Shown: positions 35,901 to 44,515 of the stretch, in pieces
How positions within the stretch are numbered: position 1 is the stretch's first letter
Layout: the number at the start of each line of letters is the position of its first letter
DNA from: HGM04593 sp045657945
GTDB taxonomy: Bacteria > Bacteroidota > Bacteroidia > Bacteroidales > Bacteroidaceae
Assembly: GCA_045657945.1 (NCBI GenBank)
Contig: JAZOUB010000009.1
Coordinates: forward strand, 1 to 64,000
DNA: 64,000 nucleotides
Direction: 5' to 3'
Position numbers and translations under genes: made by a program
The notes under the pieces: generated by a model
Database searches by the model: none
The model's input: the letters and a program-made list of their open reading frames with translations, nothing else
Told to the model about the DNA's origin: nothing

Positions 35901-36856
35901 GTCGCTCAAATGGCACATTCTACAGCAGTAGCAATATTGCCACACGTGGCGCAGACAAGGAGGATGCCGGCATTGATGACCTCACCATGCACGAGACACC
36001 TGTTGTGGGCATACACAACATCGACATCCTCGCCTTCTGCTTCAAGAAAACCGAGGAAGGACGCAACCTCTTCAAACACAGCATGTACAACGAGGCTTTC
36101 ACCTGCTTCAATGAAGCATCAGCCCTCGGCTACCCCGACGCCATCTACAACAGCGCCGTGTGTTACATGAATGGTTATGGCGTTGAGTGTGACACCATAG
36201 AGGGATTCAGACGATTCCGCCGTGCCGCCAACACCGGACATGACAGAGCACTATACAACCTTGCCACCTGTTACCTTGTGGGAATAGGCACAACAAAGAA
36301 CGACAGCCTCGCATTCATGTGCTACGACAGAGCCGGCAAGGCTGGATATGCCAAGGCACTCACCACCGTTGCCGACAGCTATATCATCGGTCGCGGCACA
36401 GTACAGGACAGCACGCTGGCCTATGAGTATTACAGCCGTGCAGCAGCAAAGAGCGAACCACGCGCCCTCTACACCATTGGCGAAAAGGTGGCGCAAGCCG
36501 ACTCCCTGCTGCAACTGAGCAAAAAGCAGCTGCGCAGGCAAAGCACCATAGGCTATTACCAGAAAGCCGCCAAGCTCGGCAACACCGATGCACAGTACAG
36601 GCTCGCACAGTTCTATGAGGATGGCTACTATGTAAAGAAAAGCAAGAAAAAGGCATTCAACTGGTACCTGCGCGCCGCCAACAGCGGACACCCCCAAGCC
36701 GCCGAAAAGGTTGCCCGCATGTACGAAAAAGGCAAAGGCACCAAAAAGGACGACAAAAAAGCAGCAGCCTGGTACCGCGTAGCACTCGAGTACGGCAGCC
36801 AAACCGCCAAAGAAAAAGTCGAATGGTACAACATGTTCAGGTTCTTTAGTGAGTAA
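32933..36856 (+). CDS. Secreted MG2-domain protein fused to Sel1 repeats
   Basis: 1307 aa with signal peptide MKRTSIILLLLTTLLQGTLA. Residues ~30-140 resemble a macroglobulin MG2 domain (RAYLHFDNTAYYLGENIWFK, then LLSGYYEVRAYTRYM), followed by further beta-rich domains and a carboxypeptidase-regulatory-like segment. From ~1050 to the end are at least five Sel1/TPR-like repeats (GYPDAIYNSAVCYMNGYGVE, NTDAQYRLAQFYEDGYYV and others). The first half matches the large Bacteroidota proteins that follow M56 genes; the Sel1 tail is unusual. Probably periplasmic or outer-membrane associated. The start is set by the signal peptide. Confidence 0.8.
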   Translation: MKRTSIILLLLTTLLQGTLAQTDSGSGNGEATRNSLDNIIIRTAIKQSLFPEERAYLHFDNTAYYLGENIWFKAYVTSGVNDEPTTMSRVLYVELVSPEGYVVKTNKYKIENGCCHGSFELTPLLLSGYYEVRAYTRYMLNRGKESIFSRVFPIFDKVNADNWDFKNMLDRRRGFLSDIEKNDSITGLDREMEWVSSNLPECDLRFYPESGHLVSGIKSTVAYEVFGEDGINSDRSITITADGKPLLTSTPEHLGKGTFVITPNKNVKYRAILKQGKKEKKFDLPPVEEEGATIEVLEQDGTYYITAQNNLKADTEMGCAVMRRGKVFFYERFFSSDTCMLFAIDSKTLGEGVNRVVLFVNDNIPLAERQFFVTHAEPLASDMSTAKLLVTSDGESIEKLNVNPHGKITLEIEREDGKPISGGTFSLSVSDADYRQETSYTYNIYTYMLLGSELKGYIPHAARYFDRANMNRTRELDLVMLTHGWTSYDWNKLSRRDIKLDQPIERGITIKGRFIKKRPDKRFGKLDKIIVTNKPNANIKFDITYNDSLLTKYNFNTDANGEFRIQTRDFTGKRVARLIGPRTSYDSRDSIFAFALDRYYSPEMRLYHYWERNTGMPTTQERLVAERDSIIKVRPFEYLISQVDVVSKKKREANYRPPRSEMRLDFLDEWEYAQDVTYLCNEKSAYYGGNEWQYDFTGTGDFNNYAPTATIEGAETLSALDRAVMASGGIYNSSFSGFKREMGSGFRADDDGHYRINDPAFYNTLTAADILRSAFWRHNLNWCYWIQSMVIDGEYSSFDTPTPDTEYLKGIEPRKMMNFKEIVIRSDENTRKLFGGGQRILQARHKNNGNLDYTGYYEGFYGQMGISARNGSIDDAPDAAILGERIKSISHNAIPNYVACFIPNTAIDEKQGLIPELTQRGTTRYTMVYGYTEEKQFYSPDYSTMKPDATTADYRRTLLWSPDITAKNGKLQIELYNSTSAKRIAVDIEGRSNGTFYSSSNIATRGADKEDAGIDDLTMHETPVVGIHNIDILAFCFKKTEEGRNLFKHSMYNEAFTCFNEASALGYPDAIYNSAVCYMNGYGVECDTIEGFRRFRRAANTGHDRALYNLATCYLVGIGTTKNDSLAFMCYDRAGKAGYAKALTTVADSYIIGRGTVQDSTLAYEYYSRAAAKSEPRALYTIGEKVAQADSLLQLSKKQLRRQSTIGYYQKAAKLGNTDAQYRLAQFYEDGYYVKKSKKKAFNWYLRAANSGHPQAAEKVARMYEKGKGTKKDDKKAAAWYRVALEYGSQTAKEKVEWYNMFRFFSE

Positions 36857-36939
36857 CAAATATATATTTCAAGAGATAATTATTTATGAGAAAATAGTGT
36901 ATCTTTGAAAATCACTTGAAAACTTCACATCAAATAATT

Positions 36940-37683
36940 ATGAATAAGTTAAGTATTATTGCATTATTGGCAATTTTCTCTTTGTCGTGCTTGAATTCAT
37001 CGGCTCAGTTTGATTCCAAAGTTTGGGAAAAACAGATAAAACTGACCGAAATACGCAACAGGCACAAACCCCAAGGTGTCAGCAAGGGATTCAAGAAACT
37101 ATATAAAAAAGAATATGGTTTGAGTAAAGTACAGTTGCCTTTCAACTCTTTTACAAGCATTTATCCAGGGTATGAATCTATTCTACTGCACAGAAATGAC
37201 TATATAGGAACAATGAATAACCCGATTGTTCTGGCCTCTTTGGACGGTGATTGTATAGTCTATATTCCGGTGATGAGCCAGTATGCCGATGCTGATGCTT
37301 GGATGACACCCAACCTCAGGAAAAGAGTTGCCGTCGATGTCATATGCAACAAGGATGATATCAACTATTGGCAAGTTCGTGTTACCGAGGATGATATCAA
37401 AAGAGTAATTGATGAGAATGTAACGGTGTACGAAGGTGACTCATACACCGCACAATGTGGAGCCGATGTAATGCTGCTATGCAAATTCCCCTACAGAGAA
37501 AAAATCTGCACTTATCGTAAGGGGGGATATATCTCCATTCACGAGGAGTACCCTCATTACTATACACTTGATATTTACAAGGAGGGCCACAAACCCATTA
37601 AAATGCATTTGTTTATTACAGACAAGGGTTCTGACAAAATAGACAGCTACCTGTCAAATATATGTGGTTCTTTGAAGTTTTAG
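36940..37683 (+). CDS. Secreted protein, unknown function
   Basis: 247 aa with signal peptide MNKLSIIALLAIFSLSCLNSS. No family recognised. It is rich in aromatic and charged residues, with a central Cys-containing segment (YTAQCGADVMLLCKFPY). TATCTTTG at 36899-36906 is a fair -7 box. Single gene between the MG2 protein and the outer-membrane barrel. Confidence 0.6.
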   Translation: MNKLSIIALLAIFSLSCLNSSAQFDSKVWEKQIKLTEIRNRHKPQGVSKGFKKLYKKEYGLSKVQLPFNSFTSIYPGYESILLHRNDYIGTMNNPIVLASLDGDCIVYIPVMSQYADADAWMTPNLRKRVAVDVICNKDDINYWQVRVTEDDIKRVIDENVTVYEGDSYTAQCGADVMLLCKFPYREKICTYRKGGYISIHEEYPHYYTLDIYKEGHKPIKMHLFITDKGSDKIDSYLSNICGSLKF

Positions 37684-37844
37684 TATTAAGTGACAGAGAA
37701 TCTTAAAGTGGCGAATATTTAATCACATTAATGCTAAACATTATGAAAAAGATTTTTGCGACAACCGCGAAAATATGATAAAAGATATGATATTTAAATC
37801 TGCCACAAAGTGATTCCTTGTTCTTGTCATAGCAAAATACGAAA

Positions 37845-39905
37845 ATGAAAAGGTTTATTATATTTACATATATACTCATCAGTACTTCCTTGTCTGTTTT
37901 TGGTCAAGACTCTCAAGACTCGATAGCTTACCGGGTGCAACATCTGCAGGAAATTGTAGTGAAGGCGCCTCATCTTGCGATAGAGGATGACCATATATGT
38001 GCGTACCCATCAGCACAACAAAGGAAACATGCCCGGAGTGGTTACGATGTTCTCAATAGTATGATGATTCCCGGTTTGATGGTCGATTGTCAGAAACGCG
38101 AAGTGACATCCCCATTTGGTGCGGTCAGCTTATATGTAGATGGTAGGCCTGCGGATGTACAGGAAGTACAGACATTGCGAGCTAAAGACATACATAAAGT
38201 TGAATACTATGACCTGCCGACAGGCAAGTTTGCAAATGACAATGCGAGTATAAATTTCGTTATGAAAAATCCCACCGAAGGGGGCTACACACAACTTGAC
38301 GCGATGCAAGGTGTAGGCTACTTGCAAGGGGATTATAATTTCATCACAAAGTATGCAACTCCCAAATATAATTTTAATGTATGGGGAGGATACAGGTTGG
38401 AGAATCCTAAAGAAAAGCTGACTGAAAGTGAGTATTATAATTTCCCTACTGAACAGTTGATAAAAAATGTTGCTTGCGATGACATTTCACATAGGAATGA
38501 CCACGCATACGGAGCAGCCAGCGTTAGTCATAGCGACAATAAGACAACTTGGATGTTACGTGGCGGTGTTGACAAAGACTGGAACAAGAAAGTTGTCGAG
38601 GATGGCACGGTAACTTACAGTTCACTATTCCCTAATGCGACTCTAACTGATAAAGTTACAAACGACAATCTCAAGACCTCACTGTATTTTTACTTCCTCA
38701 ACCGACTTTCGGCCAGTCAATATGTCGAGGTTGAAGCGAATGCTTACTATGCCAACACAAACTTCAATCAGAATTACTCGGAATCGGACGAGACCATTAT
38801 CTCCAGTGCCGACGATGATTATTACTATGCTAATGTAAAGGCCTTGTACGGTCATGCTTTTAAAAACAACCATAATCTGACAATCACCCTTAATGAATTC
38901 TACCGTAATAGCCGGTCTGAATACACCCTTCCATCCTATCTTGTACAGAAACTCTATTCTTCAGAAACCGTTTTGTTTGCCAACTATTCCAAAAGATGGA
39001 AAAATGGATGGATGTTCAGTATTACCCCGGGAATATCTTATCAGATATATCAGCTAAAAGGAGAAGAGGCTGTAGGCCATCTGAATCCTCGTCTGAATGC
39101 AATGGCTTCATATATGAGAAATGACGGGCATCGACTCCAGTTCCTTTTTGCATTGGGCAATACATACCCGACACTCAATACAGTGAATAATGCCACTTTG
39201 CAACTGGGTCGTCTTATGATAAGACGTGGTAATCCCAAACTTGGTAACGCGACACTCCTTCAGCCGAGAGTTACCTATACCGTTTCCAAACCTAAGTGGT
39301 CTTTGTCCGCAACACTTCAATATTTGTATATCAATCATTTGATTACAAACAGCTATTCCATTGAGAACGGGAAAATAATAAATTCGTATGCAGATGCTAC
39401 AAGATACCATCGTCCTTCGCTTGATCTCTCTTTGGTATTCAAGCCAAGCGAACAGTTCAATTTGAAATTTGATGGAGGTTACAAACATACAAGGCTATGT
39501 GGTCTTGTTTCAGAGAGTCAGAACACTTGTTGGGGTAATCTGTATGCTGAAATTTATTTAGGCGATTTTCTCATTCAACCGTTTGTAGCAACACCTCAAA
39601 AAGATATCGTCAGCAACCAGGTGCTCTGGGAAACACCTTGGATGTATGGAATTTCCGGCAAGTGGAGCCGTAGCGCTTTTTCTGCCGAACTCCAAGTCAA
39701 TAACCTGTTTCTGTCTGGACAAGAGACAAAAGGGGTACTTGATGCGGATGTATATCGTTTGATTACAAGTTCCGTAGATGCAAACTACAATGCATACGCT
39801 ACACTCAGATTGTCATATACATTTGAATATGGTAAAAAGGTTGGCCGTTCACCGAAATACCAGACAGGACGAGGTGAAAGCACTATCATAGAAGGTCGAT
39901 ATTAG
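37845..39905 (+). CDS. TonB-dependent receptor-like outer-membrane beta-barrel protein
   Basis: 686 aa with signal peptide MKRFIIFTYILISTSLSVFG. A short plug-like region (LQEIVVKAP, VSLYVDGRPADVQEVQTL, IHKVEYYDLPTG) precedes a long barrel and ends with the typical strand YATLRLSYTFEYGKK. It belongs with Bacteroidota outer-membrane beta-barrel proteins lacking the full SusC carboxypeptidase-like start. Substrate unknown. No SusD partner is adjacent. Confidence 0.82.
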   Translation: MKRFIIFTYILISTSLSVFGQDSQDSIAYRVQHLQEIVVKAPHLAIEDDHICAYPSAQQRKHARSGYDVLNSMMIPGLMVDCQKREVTSPFGAVSLYVDGRPADVQEVQTLRAKDIHKVEYYDLPTGKFANDNASINFVMKNPTEGGYTQLDAMQGVGYLQGDYNFITKYATPKYNFNVWGGYRLENPKEKLTESEYYNFPTEQLIKNVACDDISHRNDHAYGAASVSHSDNKTTWMLRGGVDKDWNKKVVEDGTVTYSSLFPNATLTDKVTNDNLKTSLYFYFLNRLSASQYVEVEANAYYANTNFNQNYSESDETIISSADDDYYYANVKALYGHAFKNNHNLTITLNEFYRNSRSEYTLPSYLVQKLYSSETVLFANYSKRWKNGWMFSITPGISYQIYQLKGEEAVGHLNPRLNAMASYMRNDGHRLQFLFALGNTYPTLNTVNNATLQLGRLMIRRGNPKLGNATLLQPRVTYTVSKPKWSLSATLQYLYINHLITNSYSIENGKIINSYADATRYHRPSLDLSLVFKPSEQFNLKFDGGYKHTRLCGLVSESQNTCWGNLYAEIYLGDFLIQPFVATPQKDIVSNQVLWETPWMYGISGKWSRSAFSAELQVNNLFLSGQETKGVLDADVYRLITSSVDANYNAYATLRLSYTFEYGKKVGRSPKYQTGRGESTIIEGRY

Positions 39906-39907
39906 TT

Positions 39908-40030
39908 GTGAAGTTGGACGAGACGGAAGAGAACTTGCTCGAACACCGCACCGACGGCACCGATGCGTTTGATACGCCGTATATCGGCGTAGAGAAATTC
40001 CCTGTAAATAAACATTGTTTGCATTTGTAA
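39908..40030 (+). pseudogene. Possible gene remnant after the receptor gene
   Basis: A 40-codon frame opening at GTG (VKLDETEENLLEHRTDGTDA...PYIGVEKFP) has coding-like composition but no clear start, promoter or known family. It may be the broken end of a lost gene or chance. Confidence 0.3.
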
Positions 40031-40184
40031 CATAAATTTAACATTTTTACGACGAACATTAAAGTTTAATCCACGTTATTTGCAGAAAATAGACATACTT
40101 CTAAGCAAACGATATTGCCTCCCTGCCTTAGGGGGACGAGCAATGAAGTTGCAGAGGGGGTATTCATTAAAAAACAGAACATTT

Positions 40185-41162
40185 ATGAAAGTAACAGGAT
40201 TCATTGCAGCGGCATTGCTGCTTTTCTCTGGTATCGGTGCTCATGCACAGGAGACAGAAAATGAGCCAAAGGGCAAGGCCATAGTACAGATATACACAAA
40301 TTTCCACAGTGGGTTCGGTGTGGTGAATGATGACCGTGGCTTTGAGCTCGACCGCAGTTATTTGGGCTATGAATACTCATTTGGCAAAGGCGTGAGCGTG
40401 AAGGGCGTGCTTGATATCGGCCAGTCAAAGAACATCGACGATTACCACCACTTCGCCTACATAAAGAATGCCCTCGTAAAGTGGAACAAAGGACGCTTCA
40501 CACTGCAGGGCGGTATGATTGGAATGACCCAGTTCAACTACCAGGAGAAGTTCTGGGGCTACCGCTACATCTACAAGTCGTTTCAGGACCAGTACAAGTT
40601 CGGCAGTAGCGCCGACCTGGGTATATCGGCATCGTGCCGCATTGCCAAATGGCTTGAGGCCGATGTAATTATTGCCAACGGCGAGGGCTACAAGCAGGTG
40701 CAAATGAACGACGGCTTGCTCTACGGTGCCGGCGCAACAATCATGCCGTTCAAGGGAATGTCGTTTCGCCTTTATGCCGGCATCAACGAAGGTGGCGACG
40801 AGGCAAAGGATATCATCAACTATGCGATGTTCGCCGGTTACAAGCACAAGTATTTCTCGTTGGGAATTGAATATAACATCATGCGCAACGACCGCCGTGT
40901 CGAGGGGCAGAACCTCTATGGTTTCTCAATGTACGCATCGGGTTACATCAACCGCTGGCTCGATATCTATGCACGCGCCGATGGCTTGATGTCGAGCGAC
41001 GACTGGAACAAGGCTAAGGATGAGGTTGCCATCATTGCCGGCGCACAGTTCAAGCTTGGCAAATATGTAAAGATTGCGCCAAACTTCAGGATGAGCATCC
41101 CAAGCGCCGACGGCGCAAGCAACCGTTACTACGGTTATATAAGCTGCTGCTTCGGGTTGTAA
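40185..41162 (+). CDS. Porin-like outer-membrane protein
   Basis: 325 aa from ATG 40185, signal peptide MKVTGFIAAALLLFSGIGAHA. The mature part has repeated aromatic-ended strands (GFELDRSYLGYEYSFGKG, FSLGIEYNIM) and ends SNRYYGYISCCFGL, with the terminal aromatic/hydrophobic strand typical of outer-membrane barrels. It looks like a small porin of the Bacteroidota type. A strong terminator follows. Confidence 0.75.
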   Translation: MKVTGFIAAALLLFSGIGAHAQETENEPKGKAIVQIYTNFHSGFGVVNDDRGFELDRSYLGYEYSFGKGVSVKGVLDIGQSKNIDDYHHFAYIKNALVKWNKGRFTLQGGMIGMTQFNYQEKFWGYRYIYKSFQDQYKFGSSADLGISASCRIAKWLEADVIIANGEGYKQVQMNDGLLYGAGATIMPFKGMSFRLYAGINEGGDEAKDIINYAMFAGYKHKYFSLGIEYNIMRNDRRVEGQNLYGFSMYASGYINRWLDIYARADGLMSSDDWNKAKDEVAIIAGAQFKLGKYVKIAPNFRMSIPSADGASNRYYGYISCCFGL

Positions 41163-41211
41163 GACATAGCGCCGGTAATGCCCAAAAGGGCTAAAAAGGC
41201 TAAAAGGCAAC

Positions 41212-41243
41212 GTGGGCGACCCAAAAGAAAATGGGCCGCCCAC
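41212..41243. terminator. Terminator hairpin
   Basis: GTGGGCGACCC paired with GGGCCGCCCAC around an A-rich loop, after the porin gene. Confidence 0.7.
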
Positions 41244-41373
41244 TATATTGTCATTAGGTTGAATAAACAGAGTTATTTTAGGCAGGCGAAGACTCCAAAC
41301 ACCGGAGTTTACTTGAAGTAAATGAGGATTTTGGAGACAAGCGTAACAACAAAAGAGCCTTTTTAGTCTGCCT

Positions 41374-41925
41374 CTATGGTTTCTTTGCCTGAAGATGCCA
41401 CATATCATGCCCCAAGAACTTCGTGGCATTCACGCGCTCAAAGCCAAGTGATTTATAGAGAGCCTCGGCACGCGGGTTGGCAAAATCAACGATCAGCCCC
41501 ACCCTTTCATATCCTGCAGCAAAAGCTCTGTCGCGTGCTGCAGAGAGCAACGCGCCACCTACTCCGCGACCGCGCCACTGCGGCAACACCGCAAGCGAAT
41601 CGAGGTAGAACTCCCCTGCCGATGTCTCGTCCTCTATCTCACGCACACCGCCAAATGTCTCACGCATGAGTTCAAGCAACGGCTTGCGTAGCTCATAAAG
41701 ACTTGCGCCATCATAGCCAATTATGGCTCCAACGGCAACGCCATCAACCTCGGCCACCAACGCATTGCGGTAACTATACTGGGATACCTCACGCGCTGCA
41801 AGCTCGGCAAACACAGGTGCCAATGGATGCGTCTCATCGTAATGAAGTGCCATAAGCACCACCTTGCCAACCAAGGGTGCATCCGCACCCACCGCCTCGC
41901 GTATCTTTATGTTCTCTGTTTTCAT
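41374..41925 (-). CDS. GNAT-family N-acetyltransferase
   Basis: 183 aa. Acetyl-CoA binding motif A is visible as VLPQWRGRGVGGALLSAARD; the C-terminal NPRAEALYKSLGF motif B completes the fold. The N-terminus (IREAVGADAPLVGKVV) is standard. Substrate unknown. Monocistronic on the minus strand. Confidence 0.9.
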   Translation of the reverse strand: MKTENIKIREAVGADAPLVGKVVLMALHYDETHPLAPVFAELAAREVSQYSYRNALVAEVDGVAVGAIIGYDGASLYELRKPLLELMRETFGGVREIEDETSAGEFYLDSLAVLPQWRGRGVGGALLSAARDRAFAAGYERVGLIVDFANPRAEALYKSLGFERVNATKFLGHDMWHLQAKKP

Positions 41926-42051
41926 TAAGAGATTAAAATATCTATGACAAAAGAAAGAATTATTTCACAAATATACAAAAATCCAATGACCTTGAGTTTC
42001 AATCATTTGATTCTTATTTTGTCATAAATTGAGGTTACAGACACTCAGGGC

Positions 42052-42822
42052 TTACTTGAGCGCTGCTACCATAGCTTGCACCTCTTCCAATGTAAAGTCA
42101 CCGCTAATTACACTTCGGCCGCCAGTGATGCGTTCTGAAGGAACTGGTGCCGAAAGGACACTACCATTAACGACAATTGCAATAGGACGCATCTCCTGTG
42201 CGCACTCTTCGGTCATGTCGGCCCAGATTCTTGTAGCGTTTTTATCCATTGTAATATTAAGAACCGGACTATTGCCACTAAAACCAATTTCGGCATTCTT
42301 TATGAAATCACCTTGCAAAGGTGCGATGCCATCTGAACAGTCGTCCTTTATTGCATAAAGGTAATATTTTTCATACAGTGTATCATCATAAGGTGAATAT
42401 TTTTCAACTAAAGGTTTTGTACTCCAAAGAAGAATCACATTCTTGGGAAGGACATCCTTGGCTTTGGCAATAATCCCATCAACAGTTGGTTTATCTTCGC
42501 ATTTTATTGCAGCCACTATACCATTACTTGGATAAAAGCATCCGGCCAATGACTCATCACCGGTTTCATTCATAATAACGGTCTCCAACTTGGGTAACAC
42601 AAACTGTGCAATCTCATCGGCTGTACATGTAGGCCAGAACTCCAAATTCAGTTGAGAGAGGGATGCGGAAATGTTTTTAGCCTTGATGAGTTCAATAGCA
42701 GTTGGGGACGGTTCAACCAAAGGGGCGTCTGCTAATTCATTCTGGTTGCCAGACTTGCCATTGTTGCATGCAGCACATAAAATCACACCCATTCCTAACA
42801 ATAACAGTTTTTTCAGTTTCAT
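42052..42822 (-). CDS. Lipoprotein with SecD-like P1 head domain
   Basis: 256 aa; signal MKLKKLLLLGMGVILCAAC with lipobox. The C-terminal ~130 residues (SPVLNITMDKNATRIWADMT, RPIAIVVNGSVLSAPVPSER, ISGDFTLEEVQAMVAALK) follow the pattern of the SecD/SecDF periplasmic P1 head subdomain. No SecD transmembrane part is present, so this is a stand-alone lipid-anchored head domain. The role could be in late protein export or an unrelated use of the fold. It lies 9 bases after the next minus-strand gene, likely one operon. Confidence 0.75.
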   Translation of the reverse strand: MKLKKLLLLGMGVILCAACNNGKSGNQNELADAPLVEPSPTAIELIKAKNISASLSQLNLEFWPTCTADEIAQFVLPKLETVIMNETGDESLAGCFYPSNGIVAAIKCEDKPTVDGIIAKAKDVLPKNVILLWSTKPLVEKYSPYDDTLYEKYYLYAIKDDCSDGIAPLQGDFIKNAEIGFSGNSPVLNITMDKNATRIWADMTEECAQEMRPIAIVVNGSVLSAPVPSERITGGRSVISGDFTLEEVQAMVAALK

Positions 42823-42831
42823 ATTGTTTAA

Positions 42832-43479
42832 TTATTTTATGGTTAATACTCTTCTGTTGTCACATTGCTCAAGCAACGGTAGTATCTCCTTTTCAAAAAT
42901 ATCCTTTGCTATTATGCGATAATGCGGTGCGTAGTGTTCATTGTAGAGACGGCTATGGTGCACGGCATAGTGCCCGGTAGCAAGCATCTCCTTTATAGCC
43001 TTGGCATCGGCATCGTAACCGGACAACTGCAATTCCATTGCGGCAATCACGCTCTCAATCTGCGACCACTCCTGCCCCCATGCCTCGACCTCACTCGGTT
43101 GCACGGCACGCACGCTGCGCAGGAATGCCGACAGAAGTGCATCCTGCTGCACCTTGCCGCTTGCAACGGCTGCGAGCGACACGCGGTAATAGTTGCCGTT
43201 GTAGCCTGTTGGTTCGTACAACTGCACATCCAAACGCTCTACCTTCGCAAGCTCGCGACGCAGCCACTCAGCAGCCTGTGCGCTGTCGGGCACCGCGTGC
43301 CCCGGCCCGAAGTTATCCTGGAAGAAACTTTTGTAGATATCCTGCAATGTAGATTGTGGATAATCTGCTATCATACGCTCAACTGCCGAGCGTACATTGG
43401 CAGCATCAATGCACTTTGTCTGCGCGTGGGCGCAGACAAAGGCTATCAGTAACAGCAGTGTATTGACAAGGCGTTGCAT
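42832..43479 (-). CDS. Secreted protein, unknown function
   Basis: 215 aa, signal peptide MQRLVNTLLLLIAFVCAHA. Helical, with a conserved-looking segment QDNFGPGHAVPDSAQAAEWL and a His-rich C-terminal part (ATGHYAVHHSRLYNEHYAPH). No family recognised. The start ATG overlaps the stop of the DUF362 gene by one base, so it is translationally coupled to it. Confidence 0.65.
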   Translation of the reverse strand: MQRLVNTLLLLIAFVCAHAQTKCIDAANVRSAVERMIADYPQSTLQDIYKSFFQDNFGPGHAVPDSAQAAEWLRRELAKVERLDVQLYEPTGYNGNYYRVSLAAVASGKVQQDALLSAFLRSVRAVQPSEVEAWGQEWSQIESVIAAMELQLSGYDADAKAIKEMLATGHYAVHHSRLYNEHYAPHYRIIAKDIFEKEILPLLEQCDNRRVLTIK

Positions 43480-44483
43480 CACTTGTCAATGCTACGCAGT
43501 TCATACTCTCTTGAGCCAAGGCCAATGGCCGCAGAGTGCTCAAGAATGTGGATGCCATGACGCGAATTTATGCGCTCAATGAGCGCCGCCGCGTCATCGC
43601 CCTCGCTCGATGGATAATTGAACACTAGATCGACACAAGCCTGGTCGAGCGCTACAGGGTCAAGCGATGCAAGGATACCGATATCCTTCATTTCTGGGTC
43701 GGCCGGGTGTGCATTGCAATCACAATCGACCGATAGGTTGTTCATCACATTTATATATATCATGCGACCCTCGAAGTAGTCGTGCACCGACTGTGCTGCA
43801 GCAGCCATAGCCTCGATGAACTTGTCCTGCTCGGCAGTGTGTTTCCAAATGAGTTCCTTCTCCTCAATGGCACCGGCAGAGTGGATATAAGCCTTTCCAT
43901 TAGCCGAAGCGATACCGATTGACTGGTTCTTGAGCACACCGCCAAAACCGCCCATCGCGTGTCCCTTGAAGTGCGCAAGGTTAACCACCCAGTCATAGTT
44001 GAGCAGGTTGGCACCCACAATGTTATACTTTATGTGGGTTGTATCCTTTACGGGGATTTTTGTTTCGGCAGTGCCATCGAGCAGGTCGATTGGCGCAATG
44101 GCTGCAAAACCATGATCCTCGAACACCTTCAAGTGGCTCTCGGTCTCGTAGCGTGGGCCGGTATATGCGGTATTGCACTCCACAATTGTACCGTTCACCT
44201 TGCTCACAAGGTCTTTTATGAGCGAAGGTTGCAGGAAGTTGTTGCCGCCAGGCTCACCAGTGGAAATTTTCACAGCCACCTTCCCTGTGGGGACAACGCC
44301 AAGCGCGTCATAGACCTTAACAAGCCCTTCGGGCGAAATGTCGGTTGTCTTATACACAACAGGCTTTTCAGCCACAGCCGGGGCGATAGGGGGAGTCTGG
44401 TTCTTGTTCCCAGCCTTGTTGCCACATGCAGCAAATGACGCTGTCATCAGCAACGCTGCAATATAGATAAAATGTCTTTTCAT
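43479..44483 (-). CDS. DUF362-domain lipoprotein
   Basis: 334 aa; signal MKRHFIYIAALLMTASFAAC with lipobox. DUF362 features: KISTGEPGGNNFLQP, VECNTAYTGPRYETESHLKV, VVNLAHFKGHAMGGFGG and DPVALDQACVDLVF. Family members are often linked to Fe-S or redox proteins; here no ferredoxin cysteines are visible except CDCN. Two ATGs just upstream (44501, 44489) would only lengthen the signal. First gene of a three-gene unit with the next two genes. Confidence 0.85.
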   Translation of the reverse strand: MKRHFIYIAALLMTASFAACGNKAGNKNQTPPIAPAVAEKPVVYKTTDISPEGLVKVYDALGVVPTGKVAVKISTGEPGGNNFLQPSLIKDLVSKVNGTIVECNTAYTGPRYETESHLKVFEDHGFAAIAPIDLLDGTAETKIPVKDTTHIKYNIVGANLLNYDWVVNLAHFKGHAMGGFGGVLKNQSIGIASANGKAYIHSAGAIEEKELIWKHTAEQDKFIEAMAAAAQSVHDYFEGRMIYINVMNNLSVDCDCNAHPADPEMKDIGILASLDPVALDQACVDLVFNYPSSEGDDAAALIERINSRHGIHILEHSAAIGLGSREYELRSIDK

Positions 44484-44515
44484 AGTCATGTCAATTATCA
44501 TTCATGTAGTACTCA

